Positions 38,523-50,304 of a stretch of 64,000 nt of DNA are shown in pieces. The notes beneath the pieces were generated by a model. That model did not search any database, had not been told where the DNA came from, and saw only the letters and a program-made list of their open reading frames with translations. Source of the DNA: Aureibaculum flavum (GTDB taxonomy: Bacteria > Bacteroidota > Bacteroidia > Flavobacteriales > Flavobacteriaceae); the NCBI RefSeq assembly GCF_016406085.1, contig NZ_JAEHFJ010000010.1, positions 1 to 64,000 of the forward strand, given 5' to 3'. The translations under genes were made by a program, and so were the position numbers. Numbering within the stretch: position 1 is the stretch's first letter; each line of letters opens with the position of its first letter.

Positions 38523-40166
38523 ATGACGAACATAAAAAATAAATTTAAAATATTTACTTTTTTTTACCTATTCTCACTAGTAACTATAGGACAAATCAAA
38601 GATACGATTTATTTGTGGTCAGATAAAGTTCCTAATGAAACTGAAAATAAGCACGCTGCAATTCAAACTAAAAATGTTTCCGGAAATGTGAAACGATTAA
38701 CAGATATTACTAATCCCTCGTTAACTGTCTTTAAACCAGAAAATCCTAATGCATCAAAAGCAGCAATTATCGTATGTCCGGGCGGTGGCTATCAAATTTT
38801 GGCTATAGATAAAGAAGGTTACGAAATTGCTCAATGGTTAAATGAATTAGGTTATACGGCTTTTGTTTTAGAGTATAGAGTTCCTAAAAAAGAAAAAGGT
38901 GCTTTACAAGATGTTCAACGAGCAATTCGCTTGGTGAGAAGTAAGTCCGTTGAATTTAATTTAGACCCACAAAAAATTGGCATTATGGGTTTTTCGGCCG
39001 GCGGTCATTTGTCAGCTAATGCTGCTATAAATTATCATAAAAAATCATATTCAAGTATTGATGTTATTGATGATATTTCAAGTCGACCTAATTTTGCCAT
39101 GCTTATCTATCCCGCATATTTAGATAAAGGAGACAATAGAAATTTAAGTCCTGAATTAAAGATTGATAAAAATACACCACCATTTTTTATTTTTGGCACT
39201 AGTGATGATTCTTATGGTAATAGTTCGTTGGTGATGGCAACAGCATTAAGAGATAAAAAAGTTCCTATAGAATTGCATATGTTAGCTAAAGGAGGACATG
39301 GTTATGGATTAAGAGCAGGTAATATAGCTGCAGAAACATGGCCCACTTTGGCAGCAAAATGGATGGAAAATTGGTTAGATTCAAGAGAAATTGCTAAATA
39401 TCAAAGAGAACTGAATTTTCCTAAGAAAGAAGAACCTTTGCTGAATTCACCTAAAAAAGAAAATGTTTGGGTATTTTTAATGGCAGGACAATCCAATATG
39501 GCAGGTCGTGCTTTTGTGGAACCTAGTGATACTATTTCTTCTCCTCGTATATTGACAATTAATAAAAACAAAGAAATAATACAGGCAAAAGAACCTCTTA
39601 ATATCTATGAACCTAACATGGAAGGGCTTGATTGTGGAATGTCTTTTGCAAGAAACCTTTTAAAAAATGCTCCAGAGAATACATCTATATTATTGATCCC
39701 AACTGCTGTTGGTGGTAGTAGTATAAGTCAATGGATTGGTGATTCTATTCATAGAAATGTCAAATTATTATCCAATTTTAAAGAGAAAGTAACATTAGCC
39801 AAAAAATATGGAATTGTAAAAGGTATACTGTGGCACCAAGGTGAAAGTGATGCAAATAAAAATGGTATTCTTAATTACGATAAAAATTTAAAAATTCTAT
39901 TTAAAAAATTCCGTAGGTCTACAGGAAATAGAAAATTACCCATTTTAGTAGGAGAACTTGGGGGCTATCGAAAAAATAGTGATTCTTGGAAATCGATTAA
40001 TCAAATTATTAATAACCATGCCAAAAAAGATAAATTTTTGTATGTCATTAGTACTTCTGATTTCAATCATAAAGGAGATAATTTACATTTTGATTCACAA
40101 AGTCAAAGGTTATTTGGTAAACGACTTGCCAAAACTTTTACTCAAAAAAATAAAAATAGCAATTAG
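38523..40166 (+). CDS. Two-domain acyl esterase: alpha/beta hydrolase fused to SASA/CE6-type SGNH esterase
   Basis: 547 residues with an N-terminal signal (IFTFFYLFSLVTIGQ). Domain 1 (about 25-290) is an alpha/beta hydrolase: oxyanion-type VCPGGGYQIL, nucleophile Ser near 157 in GFSAGGH, Asp in FGTSDDSYG and His in KGGHGYG. Domain 2 (about 312-540) is an SGNH/SASA esterase: MAGQSNMAG (Ser near 324), WHQGESD near 438 and the Asp/His pair in DNLHFDSQ. Both catalytic sets look complete. The fusion suggests removal of two kinds of acyl group, or one kind at two positions, from the same glycan. Its TAG stop overlaps the GTG start of the next gene by one base. Confidence 0.88.
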   Translation: MTNIKNKFKIFTFFYLFSLVTIGQIKDTIYLWSDKVPNETENKHAAIQTKNVSGNVKRLTDITNPSLTVFKPENPNASKAAIIVCPGGGYQILAIDKEGYEIAQWLNELGYTAFVLEYRVPKKEKGALQDVQRAIRLVRSKSVEFNLDPQKIGIMGFSAGGHLSANAAINYHKKSYSSIDVIDDISSRPNFAMLIYPAYLDKGDNRNLSPELKIDKNTPPFFIFGTSDDSYGNSSLVMATALRDKKVPIELHMLAKGGHGYGLRAGNIAAETWPTLAAKWMENWLDSREIAKYQRELNFPKKEEPLLNSPKKENVWVFLMAGQSNMAGRAFVEPSDTISSPRILTINKNKEIIQAKEPLNIYEPNMEGLDCGMSFARNLLKNAPENTSILLIPTAVGGSSISQWIGDSIHRNVKLLSNFKEKVTLAKKYGIVKGILWHQGESDANKNGILNYDKNLKILFKKFRRSTGNRKLPILVGELGGYRKNSDSWKSINQIINNHAKKDKFLYVISTSDFNHKGDNLHFDSQSQRLFGKRLAKTFTQKNKNSN

Positions 40167-41236
40167 TGAAAAATTATTCAACATATTATTTGCCCTTCGT
40201 TCTGGTTTTTATATTTATTTTAATCAACGATAGTAATGCTCAACATTTAAATGACATTCAAGTAATTGGCAGTCATAACTCCTATAAAATTCCTATTGAA
40301 AAACCTTTGTTTGATTATTTAGAAAAAATAGATTCAAAGAAAATGAAAGGCTTGCAATATGGACATATATCATTAATAAAGCAATTAGATTTAGGTTTAA
40401 GGAATCTAGAATTAGATGTTTTTTATGACCCAAAAGGCGGATACTTTTCAAACCCTAAAGGATTAGATATTGTGAAATTAGCTGGACAAGAACCGTTGCC
40501 TTTTGATAGTGAGGAGAAACTAAAATTACCTGGCTTAAAAATGTTTCATATCCAAGATATCGATTTTAGAAGTCATCATTTACTTTTCACAGAAGGTTTA
40601 AAAGCACTAAAAAAATGGTCTGAAGAGCACCCCGACCACTACCCTATAATTATTTTAATGAACACAAAAGATCAAAAAGTTGATCAAACTAGAAACCCAT
40701 TACCATTTGATAAAAACGCACTGAATAGTATAGATAAAGAAATTAAAAGTGTTTTTTCTAATACCAAATTAATCACACCTGATGATGTACGTGGAAACTT
40801 TAAAACATTAGAGAAGGCTATTTTAAAATTGGGTTGGCCAGAACTAAATACTTTAAAAGGAAAGTTTTTATTTGTACTAGATGAAAAAGAAGAAAGAATC
40901 AATAGCTATTTGGACGGACACCCTTCTTTAAAAGGCAGAGTACTTTTTGTAAATAGCAAAGAAGGCAACCCTGAAGCTGCTTTTAGAATTATTAACGATC
41001 CAATTCAAAATTTCAATTATATCAAAGAGTTAGTTTCCAAAGGTTATATGGTAAGAACACGAGCAGATGCAGGAACGAAGGAAGCAAGAAATAGTAGTTA
41101 TTTACGATTTGAAAAGGCTAAAGCATCTGGTGCACAAGTAATCTCTACAGATTATTACATACCCTCTACTTTGTTTAAATCTGATTTTAAAGTAATATTT
41201 GATGATGATAGTTATGAAAGAATTAAAAAGAATTAA
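40166..41236 (+). CDS. PI-PLC-like, Ca2+-dependent phosphoinositide phospholipase C type protein
   Basis: 356 residues from a GTG that overlaps the preceding stop by one base, giving a signal peptide (YYLPFVLVFIFILINDSNAQ). The X-domain signature is that of calcium-dependent phospholipases C: GSHNSY with His near 37, RNLELDVFYD with Glu and Asp near 82-84, and MFHIQDIDF with the second His near 127. In mammalian PLC-delta the equivalent HN, ELD and second His carry catalysis and calcium binding. It has no PH, EF-hand or C2 domain. Predicted action is cleavage of inositol phospholipid or a related phosphodiester outside the cytoplasm. Its position in a glycan locus is unexpected. Confidence 0.82.
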   Translation: MKNYSTYYLPFVLVFIFILINDSNAQHLNDIQVIGSHNSYKIPIEKPLFDYLEKIDSKKMKGLQYGHISLIKQLDLGLRNLELDVFYDPKGGYFSNPKGLDIVKLAGQEPLPFDSEEKLKLPGLKMFHIQDIDFRSHHLLFTEGLKALKKWSEEHPDHYPIIILMNTKDQKVDQTRNPLPFDKNALNSIDKEIKSVFSNTKLITPDDVRGNFKTLEKAILKLGWPELNTLKGKFLFVLDEKEERINSYLDGHPSLKGRVLFVNSKEGNPEAAFRIINDPIQNFNYIKELVSKGYMVRTRADAGTKEARNSSYLRFEKAKASGAQVISTDYYIPSTLFKSDFKVIFDDDSYERIKKN

Positions 41237-41237
41237 G

Positions 41238-44198
41238 ATGTTTAGAAACAAATATTATTTGAAATTTGTACTTCTTGGTTTTTTGTTTTGTTTACAACTT
41301 AATGCACAAACTGCAATTAACTTTCCCTTAATTTCAGATGAAAATAATGCCACATTACGCATTGACAAACGAGATGCCAAAGTAGTATCTATTGCTGCAG
41401 AAATGTTAATAGATGACATTTTTAAAGTAACTCAAAAAAAACTAGTAACTGATACTAAAAATAATCCTTATCAAATAATCGCAGGCACCTTAGGACAAAG
41501 TAAACTTATAGATCAGTTCGTTTCAAAACATAAGATTGATGTCTCAAAAGTTTCTGGGAAATGGGAAACCTATACTATTCAAGTCATTGAGAATCCTTCA
41601 AAAGAAATTAAAAAAGCATTAGTTATTATAGGTTCTGATCGAAGAGCTACGGCTTTTGGATTACTAGAATTATCTAGAATGATTGGTGTTTCTCCATGGG
41701 AATGGTGGGCAGATGCTGTCCCTACTAAAAAAGAAGAATTAGTTATTCCAATAGTCACTACAACTTACGGTTCACCATCGGTAAAATATCGTGGTATCTT
41801 TTTAAATGATGAAGATTGGGGATTACAACGTTGGGCAGCTTTAAATTTTGAGCCTGAAACCGGTGATATTGGGCCTAAAACATATGCTAAAGTATTTGAA
41901 TTACTATTGCGTTTACGAGCCAATACTATTTGGCCCGCCATGCATAAATGTACCAAAGCATTTTACCATTATCCTAAAAACAAGGAAGTAGCTGATGATT
42001 ATGCCATTGTTATCGGGAGTTCGCATGCAGAACCCATGTTGTGCAACATTAATGCAGAATGGAATCACGAAAGTATGGGAGAATATCGATATGATACTAA
42101 TGCCGAAGTCATAAAGGATTTATTTAAAAAACGAGCTAAAGAAACTCAAAATTTTGATGGAATTTACACTGTTGGTATGCGTGGAGAGCATGATTCACCT
42201 ATGATTGTTGGTGAAGATAATACGGACGCTCAGGTTTCTTTATTAGAACAAGTAATTGCTGACCAAAGAGCTATTCTTAACAAATATTCTAAAAATGGTG
42301 TTGATAAACCCCAAGCGTTCGTGCCTTACAAAGAAGTATTACATTATTACCAAAGTGGATTAAAATTACCAGAAGATATAACCCTAGTTTGGACAGACGA
42401 TAATTATGGATATATGCGTCAGTTAAGTAATCCTGATGAACAATCGCGTTCAGGTGGAGCCGGTGTTTATTATCACACTTCGTATTGGGGAAGACCACAT
42501 GATTATTTATGGTTAAACTCTACAAACCCTGTTTTAATGTGGGAAGAAATGTCTAAAGCCTATGAGTTTAAATCGCAAGATTTATGGATACTAAATTGTG
42601 GAGATATTAAGCCACATGAATACAGTATCGAATTATTTTTAGATATGGCTTGGAATATGAATGATTTCAAAAAAAATAAAGATATCAGTAAACATCAAAC
42701 AAGCTGGGCTTCAAGAGAATTTGGTGCTGAAAATGCAACAAGCATTTCCAATTTAATGCATTCATACTATACGTTGGCGTTTAAAAGACGGCCAGAGTTT
42801 ATGGCATGGAGTCAAGTAGAACCCGTTACAAAGTCAAATCCAACAGAATTTACACAATACCATTATGGAGATGAAGTGTCTCAACGAATTGGTGCCTATC
42901 AGAATTTAATTAATGATGTTACCACACTAAAATCTAAAATTTCTAAAGAGGATCAAGATGCCTTTTATCAATTAATTTACTACCCTGTTATTGGTGCGGC
43001 AAACTTGAATCACAAATGGTTATATGCCTACAAAAACAAATTCTTAGCATCACAAGGAAGACAAAGTGCACTCTATTTTGCAGAAAAATCAGCCCTAGCT
43101 TATGAATCCATAATAGAAGAAACCACCTATTTTAATAAGACATTGAAGAATGGAAAATGGGATCATATTATGAGTATGGCTCCAAGGCATTTACCTGTAT
43201 TCTCTAAACCCTCCTACGCTGCTCCTACTCAAAACAATATTCCAGAATTAGGTTTGGCTTTAGAAAGTTACCAAATGGAAGCAAACAATTCAGTTATAAA
43301 TAGTTATGCTGATGTACTTCCTGTTTTTAATTCATATACTAAAAATAGTTATTTCCTAGATATTTTTCTAAAAGGCAATGGAGAATTGATATGGGAAGCT
43401 AAGCCTAAAGCAGACTGGATTAAGATTAGTAAAGTAGAAGGAAAACTTAATAAAAACAATCTTGAAGAACGACTTTGGGTAACCATAGATTGGGATAAAG
43501 TACCAAAAGGTGAAGCAAAAAAAGAAGCTCCTTTAGGCCATGATTATCAGTTAATTCCACCAAGTTACAAAGTCAATTCTGCTATAGATTTAATATCAAA
43601 TGATACCGTGATTACCATTGGAGTATCCGTATTTAATCCGAAACTAGAGGTGTTAAATACTTATAAAGGTTTCATTGAAGACAAAGGTTTTGTATCTATA
43701 AATGCCGAAAATTATTCACGTAAAACTGATGGAAATGAAGCTAAATGGGAAATTTATAGTGGACTAGGATATTCTGATAATGTTAGTGTTGCATTACCTA
43801 GAACAGCAAAGTCACAAATTACAATAGAAAATATAGTGAAAAATAGTCCTGTTTTAGAATATGATTTTTATACCTTTAATTTTGGTGATGTTAATGTAAA
43901 TATACAAGCGGTACCCACTCATGCTTTTTTTAAAGATAGAGGTGTTAGGTGTGCCGTTTCTATTGATAATGCTGAGCCAGTACTACTCGATTTTCAAACG
44001 TTTGGTCGAAGTGAAAATTGGAAAAAAAATGTATTAAAAAATGCCACAATTCAAGTTGGAAAACAAGTTGTAAATAAGGCAGGAAAACATACACTAAAAA
44101 TTTGGATGGTAGATCCAGGTGTAATGATTGATCAAATTCTTATTGATTTAGGAGGTTGGAAAAATTCATATGCCTTTCCTCAAGAAACTAAAATGTAA
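41238..44198 (+). CDS. GH115 alpha-glucuronidase
   Basis: 986 residues from the ATG at 41238, one base after the previous stop; a longer TTG-initiated reading overlaps the PI-PLC gene and pushes the signal (LGFLFCLQLNAQ) inwards. GH115 segments in order: N-terminal GH20b-like domain (VIIGSDRRATAFGLLELSRM), WEWWADAVP, KYRGIFLNDEDWGLQRWA, RLRANTIWPAMH, VGMRGEHDSP, LVWTDDNYGYM, ILNCGDIKPHEY, then C-terminal beta-sandwich regions. Family members release 1,2-linked alpha-D-glucuronic acid, also from internal positions of xylan or arabinogalactan. It supplies glucuronate and is the full-length counterpart of the short GH115-like protein at 26951. Confidence 0.92.
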   Translation: MFRNKYYLKFVLLGFLFCLQLNAQTAINFPLISDENNATLRIDKRDAKVVSIAAEMLIDDIFKVTQKKLVTDTKNNPYQIIAGTLGQSKLIDQFVSKHKIDVSKVSGKWETYTIQVIENPSKEIKKALVIIGSDRRATAFGLLELSRMIGVSPWEWWADAVPTKKEELVIPIVTTTYGSPSVKYRGIFLNDEDWGLQRWAALNFEPETGDIGPKTYAKVFELLLRLRANTIWPAMHKCTKAFYHYPKNKEVADDYAIVIGSSHAEPMLCNINAEWNHESMGEYRYDTNAEVIKDLFKKRAKETQNFDGIYTVGMRGEHDSPMIVGEDNTDAQVSLLEQVIADQRAILNKYSKNGVDKPQAFVPYKEVLHYYQSGLKLPEDITLVWTDDNYGYMRQLSNPDEQSRSGGAGVYYHTSYWGRPHDYLWLNSTNPVLMWEEMSKAYEFKSQDLWILNCGDIKPHEYSIELFLDMAWNMNDFKKNKDISKHQTSWASREFGAENATSISNLMHSYYTLAFKRRPEFMAWSQVEPVTKSNPTEFTQYHYGDEVSQRIGAYQNLINDVTTLKSKISKEDQDAFYQLIYYPVIGAANLNHKWLYAYKNKFLASQGRQSALYFAEKSALAYESIIEETTYFNKTLKNGKWDHIMSMAPRHLPVFSKPSYAAPTQNNIPELGLALESYQMEANNSVINSYADVLPVFNSYTKNSYFLDIFLKGNGELIWEAKPKADWIKISKVEGKLNKNNLEERLWVTIDWDKVPKGEAKKEAPLGHDYQLIPPSYKVNSAIDLISNDTVITIGVSVFNPKLEVLNTYKGFIEDKGFVSINAENYSRKTDGNEAKWEIYSGLGYSDNVSVALPRTAKSQITIENIVKNSPVLEYDFYTFNFGDVNVNIQAVPTHAFFKDRGVRCAVSIDNAEPVLLDFQTFGRSENWKKNVLKNATIQVGKQVVNKAGKHTLKIWMVDPGVMIDQILIDLGGWKNSYAFPQETKM

Positions 44199-44210
44199 AA
44201 ATGTATTCAA

Positions 44211-46094
<1,884 letters not shown>

Positions 46095-46139
46095 GATCGA
46101 AGTATATATTCAATTTAAGTGGGAAATTTTTTAAACTTT

Positions 46140-49100
46140 ATGAAGAGATTTTTATTCGTTTTTATACTTGCTATAAGTACGCAAATTGGTGCTCAAGATT
46201 TAAAATTTGAACATTACAATGATAATGATGGTCTCTCTCATAATTCAGTACGGCATATTGTACAAGATGGAAAGGGTTTCTTATGGCTGGGTACATTTTC
46301 TGGCTTAAATAGATTTGACGGTTATCAATTCAAGACGTATTTAAGTAATTCAAATACTAAAAATGAATTGTATAATGATGACATAACCGTTCTAAAACTT
46401 GATGAGGAATCCAATAATTTATGGATTGGTACTAGGAAAGGGTTAACTCGATTAGAGTTAGAAACACAAACATTTACTACATTTTTACCAGACAAAAATA
46501 ACCCAGGCACTTTTCCTGATGAAGAGATTCGATCGGTATATATAGATGAATTTAAAAGAATTTGGGTAGGAACAAAAAGTACAGGTTTATTTTTATTCTT
46601 TCCTGACGAAAATAGGTTTGAAAAAGTTGAACTACCGGGATATAATTATATAAAAGAAATATTTGAGGATAAAAATGGTAATATTTGGGTCGGTTCTTAT
46701 GATACCGCATCAATTGCTAAAATTAAATTAAATAGTACTGGTGAAATTACTGAAGTAAACAATTATACCTTATCAATTCCCAATTCAGTTGCCGTTAACC
46801 CCTATATTAATTTTATATATGAAGATGATAAATCTGAAATTTTTGCAGGAACCAGAGAAGGACTTTATAAATACAATAAAGACACAAATACTTTTGAGAA
46901 TTTATATATTAATGATAATGAAATAAGAGATAATTTGGGTCCTTATTTTCTTTCAGTAGCTCGTGCTCCTGATGGTAGGTATTGGGTGGGTACTTTAGGT
47001 GGTTTATTAGTTTGTAATCAATTGGAAGATATTGCAAATGGAGATTTTCAATGGCATTATTCTAAGTTATCAGACAGTACTTCATTAGTTGATAATTTAA
47101 TATCTGCACTTTATTTTGATAGTTCTGGCGTATTGTGGATTGGTACTGAAGATGGTTTAGATAAATATGATCCATTCGAAAATCAGTTTAAAATTAATAA
47201 GGATATCTCTAAATACATTAATAATCAGGCTCCGAGAATTCGTGGCTTTACAAAGTCTTTTGATGATAAAATTATAGTAGCCACAAGACACCACGGTCTT
47301 TTCATTTCTAAAGAGAATACTTTTATCCCATTATATAACGACAATATTGATATCGCTAGTATTTTTTCTACTGACGGGAAAATATTTTATTGTGGTTTGT
47401 GGAATGGTAAAGTTTTGGTTTACGATTATTTAAAAAATTCTTCTAAAATAATTGACATTGGTTTTAATGACTCAGCCGTTCTAAGTTTTGTGGAATTTGA
47501 TGCTAATAGTTTAGTTGTATGTTCCTTTGGTGAAGGTGCTATTATTATAAATAATAAAACATTAAAACCATCAGTAAACTGGGAACATTTATTAAAAAAT
47601 TATGAAATAAATAAAGTAGCAATAGACAGTGATAAAAATTTATGGTTTGCTACGGAAAATGGTATCATAAAATACGATAATAAACTAAAATCTATTGATT
47701 CATTTATGTCTGAGCCAAATTCTACAGCTGGTCTACCGCATAATAATGTAAGTGCCATCATTATTGATGACAAAGGTAAAATATGGGCTTCCACTCGTTT
47801 AGGTTTAAGTATTTATAATAAAAGTAAGAATAGCTTTATAAAAGTTAATGAGCCGAATGAAATTACCGATAAGTGGATTACAGATTTTTTGATTGATTCG
47901 CAAAGTAATTTATGGTTAAACATGAATAATAACACTATTGCAAAATTTAATACTAAAAATAATACTGCTAATATTTATCATGTAAATAGCGGAAATAGAT
48001 TGGATGTTTTTAGTTCTAGTGGATTTTATAATTTTAATTATTCTAAAATATTCCTTGGTGGAAAGAATGGAGTAATTAATTTTTCCCCATCAAAAATGCA
48101 AGAAAACAAGTGGTCTCCGGCACCAATAATAACTGATTTTAAAGTTCAGAATGAAGAAATATTACCTGGACATAAAATTAATGGCCAAATACCATTTCAA
48201 ACGGATATCAATTATGGTAAAAGCATTGAACTAAACTATAGTAATCGAAATTTTTCAATCCAATTTTCAGTGCCTTCATTTGCAAATGAACGACTTAATA
48301 AGTTTCAATATAAATTAGAAGGATTTGATAAAGATTGGGTAGAAACCACTAGTAATTCCAGAACTGTACAATACACTAATTTATACTCAAACAATTATAC
48401 TTTTAAGGTCAGAGCTAGTAATAGCGATGGTAAATGGAGTGAAACATCATCATACAATATTAATATTCTACCATCATTTTGGTTTAGCTACAAAGGCATA
48501 ACTCTATTATTATCAGTGCTTTTGTTACTATTGTATTTTGGACGCAAACAAATTAAATCTCGCCTAAAATTAAAGCAAGAATTATTGTTAGAAAAAGTAA
48601 TGCGAGAGCGTGACGAAAAATTAAATAATGAAAAATTACGTTTTTTTACAAATATTTCACATGAACTAAGAACGCCTTTAACATTAATTTTAGGTCCAGT
48701 AAAACAACTACTAGATCAAGACGGTGCAAGTGGCTATGCCAAAAGTAGAGTCGATTTAATTTATAAAAATGCGAATAGATTACTGCGACTTGTGAATCAA
48801 ATTTTAGATTTTAGAAGAGCAGAAACTGGTGAGTTAAAACTTAAAGTTTCTAAAACTGAAATTTTATCTAAAACGAATGATATCTTTAATTCCTTTCTAG
48901 AACTTTCTGAATCTAAAAATATAAACTTTAACTTAAATATTGAAGACGAAGTTGGAGAATGTTGGATAGATATGGACAAATACACTAAAATTTTATACAA
49001 CCTACTTTCCAATGCTATGAAGTTTACCAATAACTATGGTAATGTAGATTTGTTTTTGGGTATTACCGAAGACAAAAAGACCTTAACTATTGAAGTAAGT

Positions 49101-50183
49101 GATGACGGAATTGGAATACCTGTTGAAAGTCATGAAAAAATATTTTCTCGCTTTTATCAAGCTAAAAACAGTAAAGAAAATACTACTGGAACTGGTATAG
49201 GTTTGTCTCTGGTTCAAGCTCTTGTAGAAATTCATAAGGGTAAGATTCAATTAGAAAGTACGCCTGGTTCTGGTAGTATTTTCACTATTAAACTCCCTGT
49301 TTATAAAGAAGCTTATGAAAATGATGAAATATATAATTTTATTCCAACTGGAGTAGAAATTGAGAAACCTGTAACCATTAAACCTGCTTTATTAAGCGAT
49401 ATTGATGTTAAACAAATTAAAACAAATACTGATATTAAGCATAAAATATTAATAATAGATGACAACCTAGAATTAAGAAAGTATGTAGCTGAATATCTGT
49501 CAAGTTTTTTTAAAGTATATCAAGCAGAAAATGGCAAAGAGGGATTAGAAGTTTGTAGAAAAATTAAACCCGTACTTTGTGTTGTAGATGTTATGATGCC
49601 AATAATGGATGGATTCCAGTTTGTTGAAGAGTTAAAAAATGATGAAAATATTAGCCATACTGCAGTCGTTTTATTAACTGCATTGGCAGAAAATGAAAAT
49701 AGAATAAAAGGCTATAAAATTGGTGTTGACGGATACTTGGTAAAACCATTTGACCCTTCACTATTAAAAACACGCATTGATAATATTATCGGTATCCATT
49801 TTAATTTAAAACAAAAATTTTCTGGCGATGTGGAGACCGATGTTATTACATTGGCACACTCTCAAATTGACATTGAGCTGATCTCAAAAATAAAGGTTTT
49901 GGTTGAACAAAACATGAGTAATACCGGACTAACTTCTGGGTTTTTATGTAATGAGCTCGCCATGAGTTCTTCAAAACTTTATCGTAAAATAAAACAATTA
50001 ACCGATTTATCGCCCAATGAATTTATAAGAACAATTCGATTAAAAAAATCAGCAATTTTATTAAAAACTAAAAATTACAATGTTTCTGAAGTTGCCAATA
50101 TGGTAGGTTTTAATGATCCTTTATACTTTAGTAGATGTTTTAAAAAGCAGTTTGGACACTCCCCTAGCCAACTGATAAAGTAA
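46140..50183 (+). CDS. Hybrid two-component system sensor/regulator (HTCS)
   Basis: 1347 residues from the ATG at 46140, which gives a proper signal peptide (FVFILAISTQIGAQ); a GTG 21 bases upstream is less likely. The order is: periplasmic two-blade propeller repeats (about 25-680, many LWIGT..GL units), Y_Y_Y domain (to about 765), membrane helix near 780, HisKA with the phospho-acceptor His near 840 (FTNISHELRTPL), ATPase domain (DDGIGIP, TGIGLSLV), receiver with Asp near 1149 (CVVDVMMP) and an AraC helix-turn-helix (about 1263-1343). HTCS proteins bind an oligosaccharide from their own PUL and activate it. It sits at the 3' end of PUL 2, so it would raise its own level on induction. Confidence 0.95.
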   Translation: MKRFLFVFILAISTQIGAQDLKFEHYNDNDGLSHNSVRHIVQDGKGFLWLGTFSGLNRFDGYQFKTYLSNSNTKNELYNDDITVLKLDEESNNLWIGTRKGLTRLELETQTFTTFLPDKNNPGTFPDEEIRSVYIDEFKRIWVGTKSTGLFLFFPDENRFEKVELPGYNYIKEIFEDKNGNIWVGSYDTASIAKIKLNSTGEITEVNNYTLSIPNSVAVNPYINFIYEDDKSEIFAGTREGLYKYNKDTNTFENLYINDNEIRDNLGPYFLSVARAPDGRYWVGTLGGLLVCNQLEDIANGDFQWHYSKLSDSTSLVDNLISALYFDSSGVLWIGTEDGLDKYDPFENQFKINKDISKYINNQAPRIRGFTKSFDDKIIVATRHHGLFISKENTFIPLYNDNIDIASIFSTDGKIFYCGLWNGKVLVYDYLKNSSKIIDIGFNDSAVLSFVEFDANSLVVCSFGEGAIIINNKTLKPSVNWEHLLKNYEINKVAIDSDKNLWFATENGIIKYDNKLKSIDSFMSEPNSTAGLPHNNVSAIIIDDKGKIWASTRLGLSIYNKSKNSFIKVNEPNEITDKWITDFLIDSQSNLWLNMNNNTIAKFNTKNNTANIYHVNSGNRLDVFSSSGFYNFNYSKIFLGGKNGVINFSPSKMQENKWSPAPIITDFKVQNEEILPGHKINGQIPFQTDINYGKSIELNYSNRNFSIQFSVPSFANERLNKFQYKLEGFDKDWVETTSNSRTVQYTNLYSNNYTFKVRASNSDGKWSETSSYNINILPSFWFSYKGITLLLSVLLLLLYFGRKQIKSRLKLKQELLLEKVMRERDEKLNNEKLRFFTNISHELRTPLTLILGPVKQLLDQDGASGYAKSRVDLIYKNANRLLRLVNQILDFRRAETGELKLKVSKTEILSKTNDIFNSFLELSESKNINFNLNIEDEVGECWIDMDKYTKILYNLLSNAMKFTNNYGNVDLFLGITEDKKTLTIEVSDDGIGIPVESHEKIFSRFYQAKNSKENTTGTGIGLSLVQALVEIHKGKIQLESTPGSGSIFTIKLPVYKEAYENDEIYNFIPTGVEIEKPVTIKPALLSDIDVKQIKTNTDIKHKILIIDDNLELRKYVAEYLSSFFKVYQAENGKEGLEVCRKIKPVLCVVDVMMPIMDGFQFVEELKNDENISHTAVVLLTALAENENRIKGYKIGVDGYLVKPFDPSLLKTRIDNIIGIHFNLKQKFSGDVETDVITLAHSQIDIELISKIKVLVEQNMSNTGLTSGFLCNELAMSSSKLYRKIKQLTDLSPNEFIRTIRLKKSAILLKTKNYNVSEVANMVGFNDPLYFSRCFKKQFGHSPSQLIK

Positions 50184-50304
50184 AATTAATTAACGTTTTT
50201 AAATACCAAATTATTTTTGAGCAAAATAGGTGTTGGATGTAAATATCAATATGTAAAATATATTAACATGGAAACAATTCTAATGCAGAATGATGCTCTT
50301 CTTA

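Noticed and set aside
41199-41237. TTG-initiated longer form of GH115
   Set aside because: It overlaps the end of the PLC-like gene and displaces the signal peptide; the ATG at 41238 fits better.
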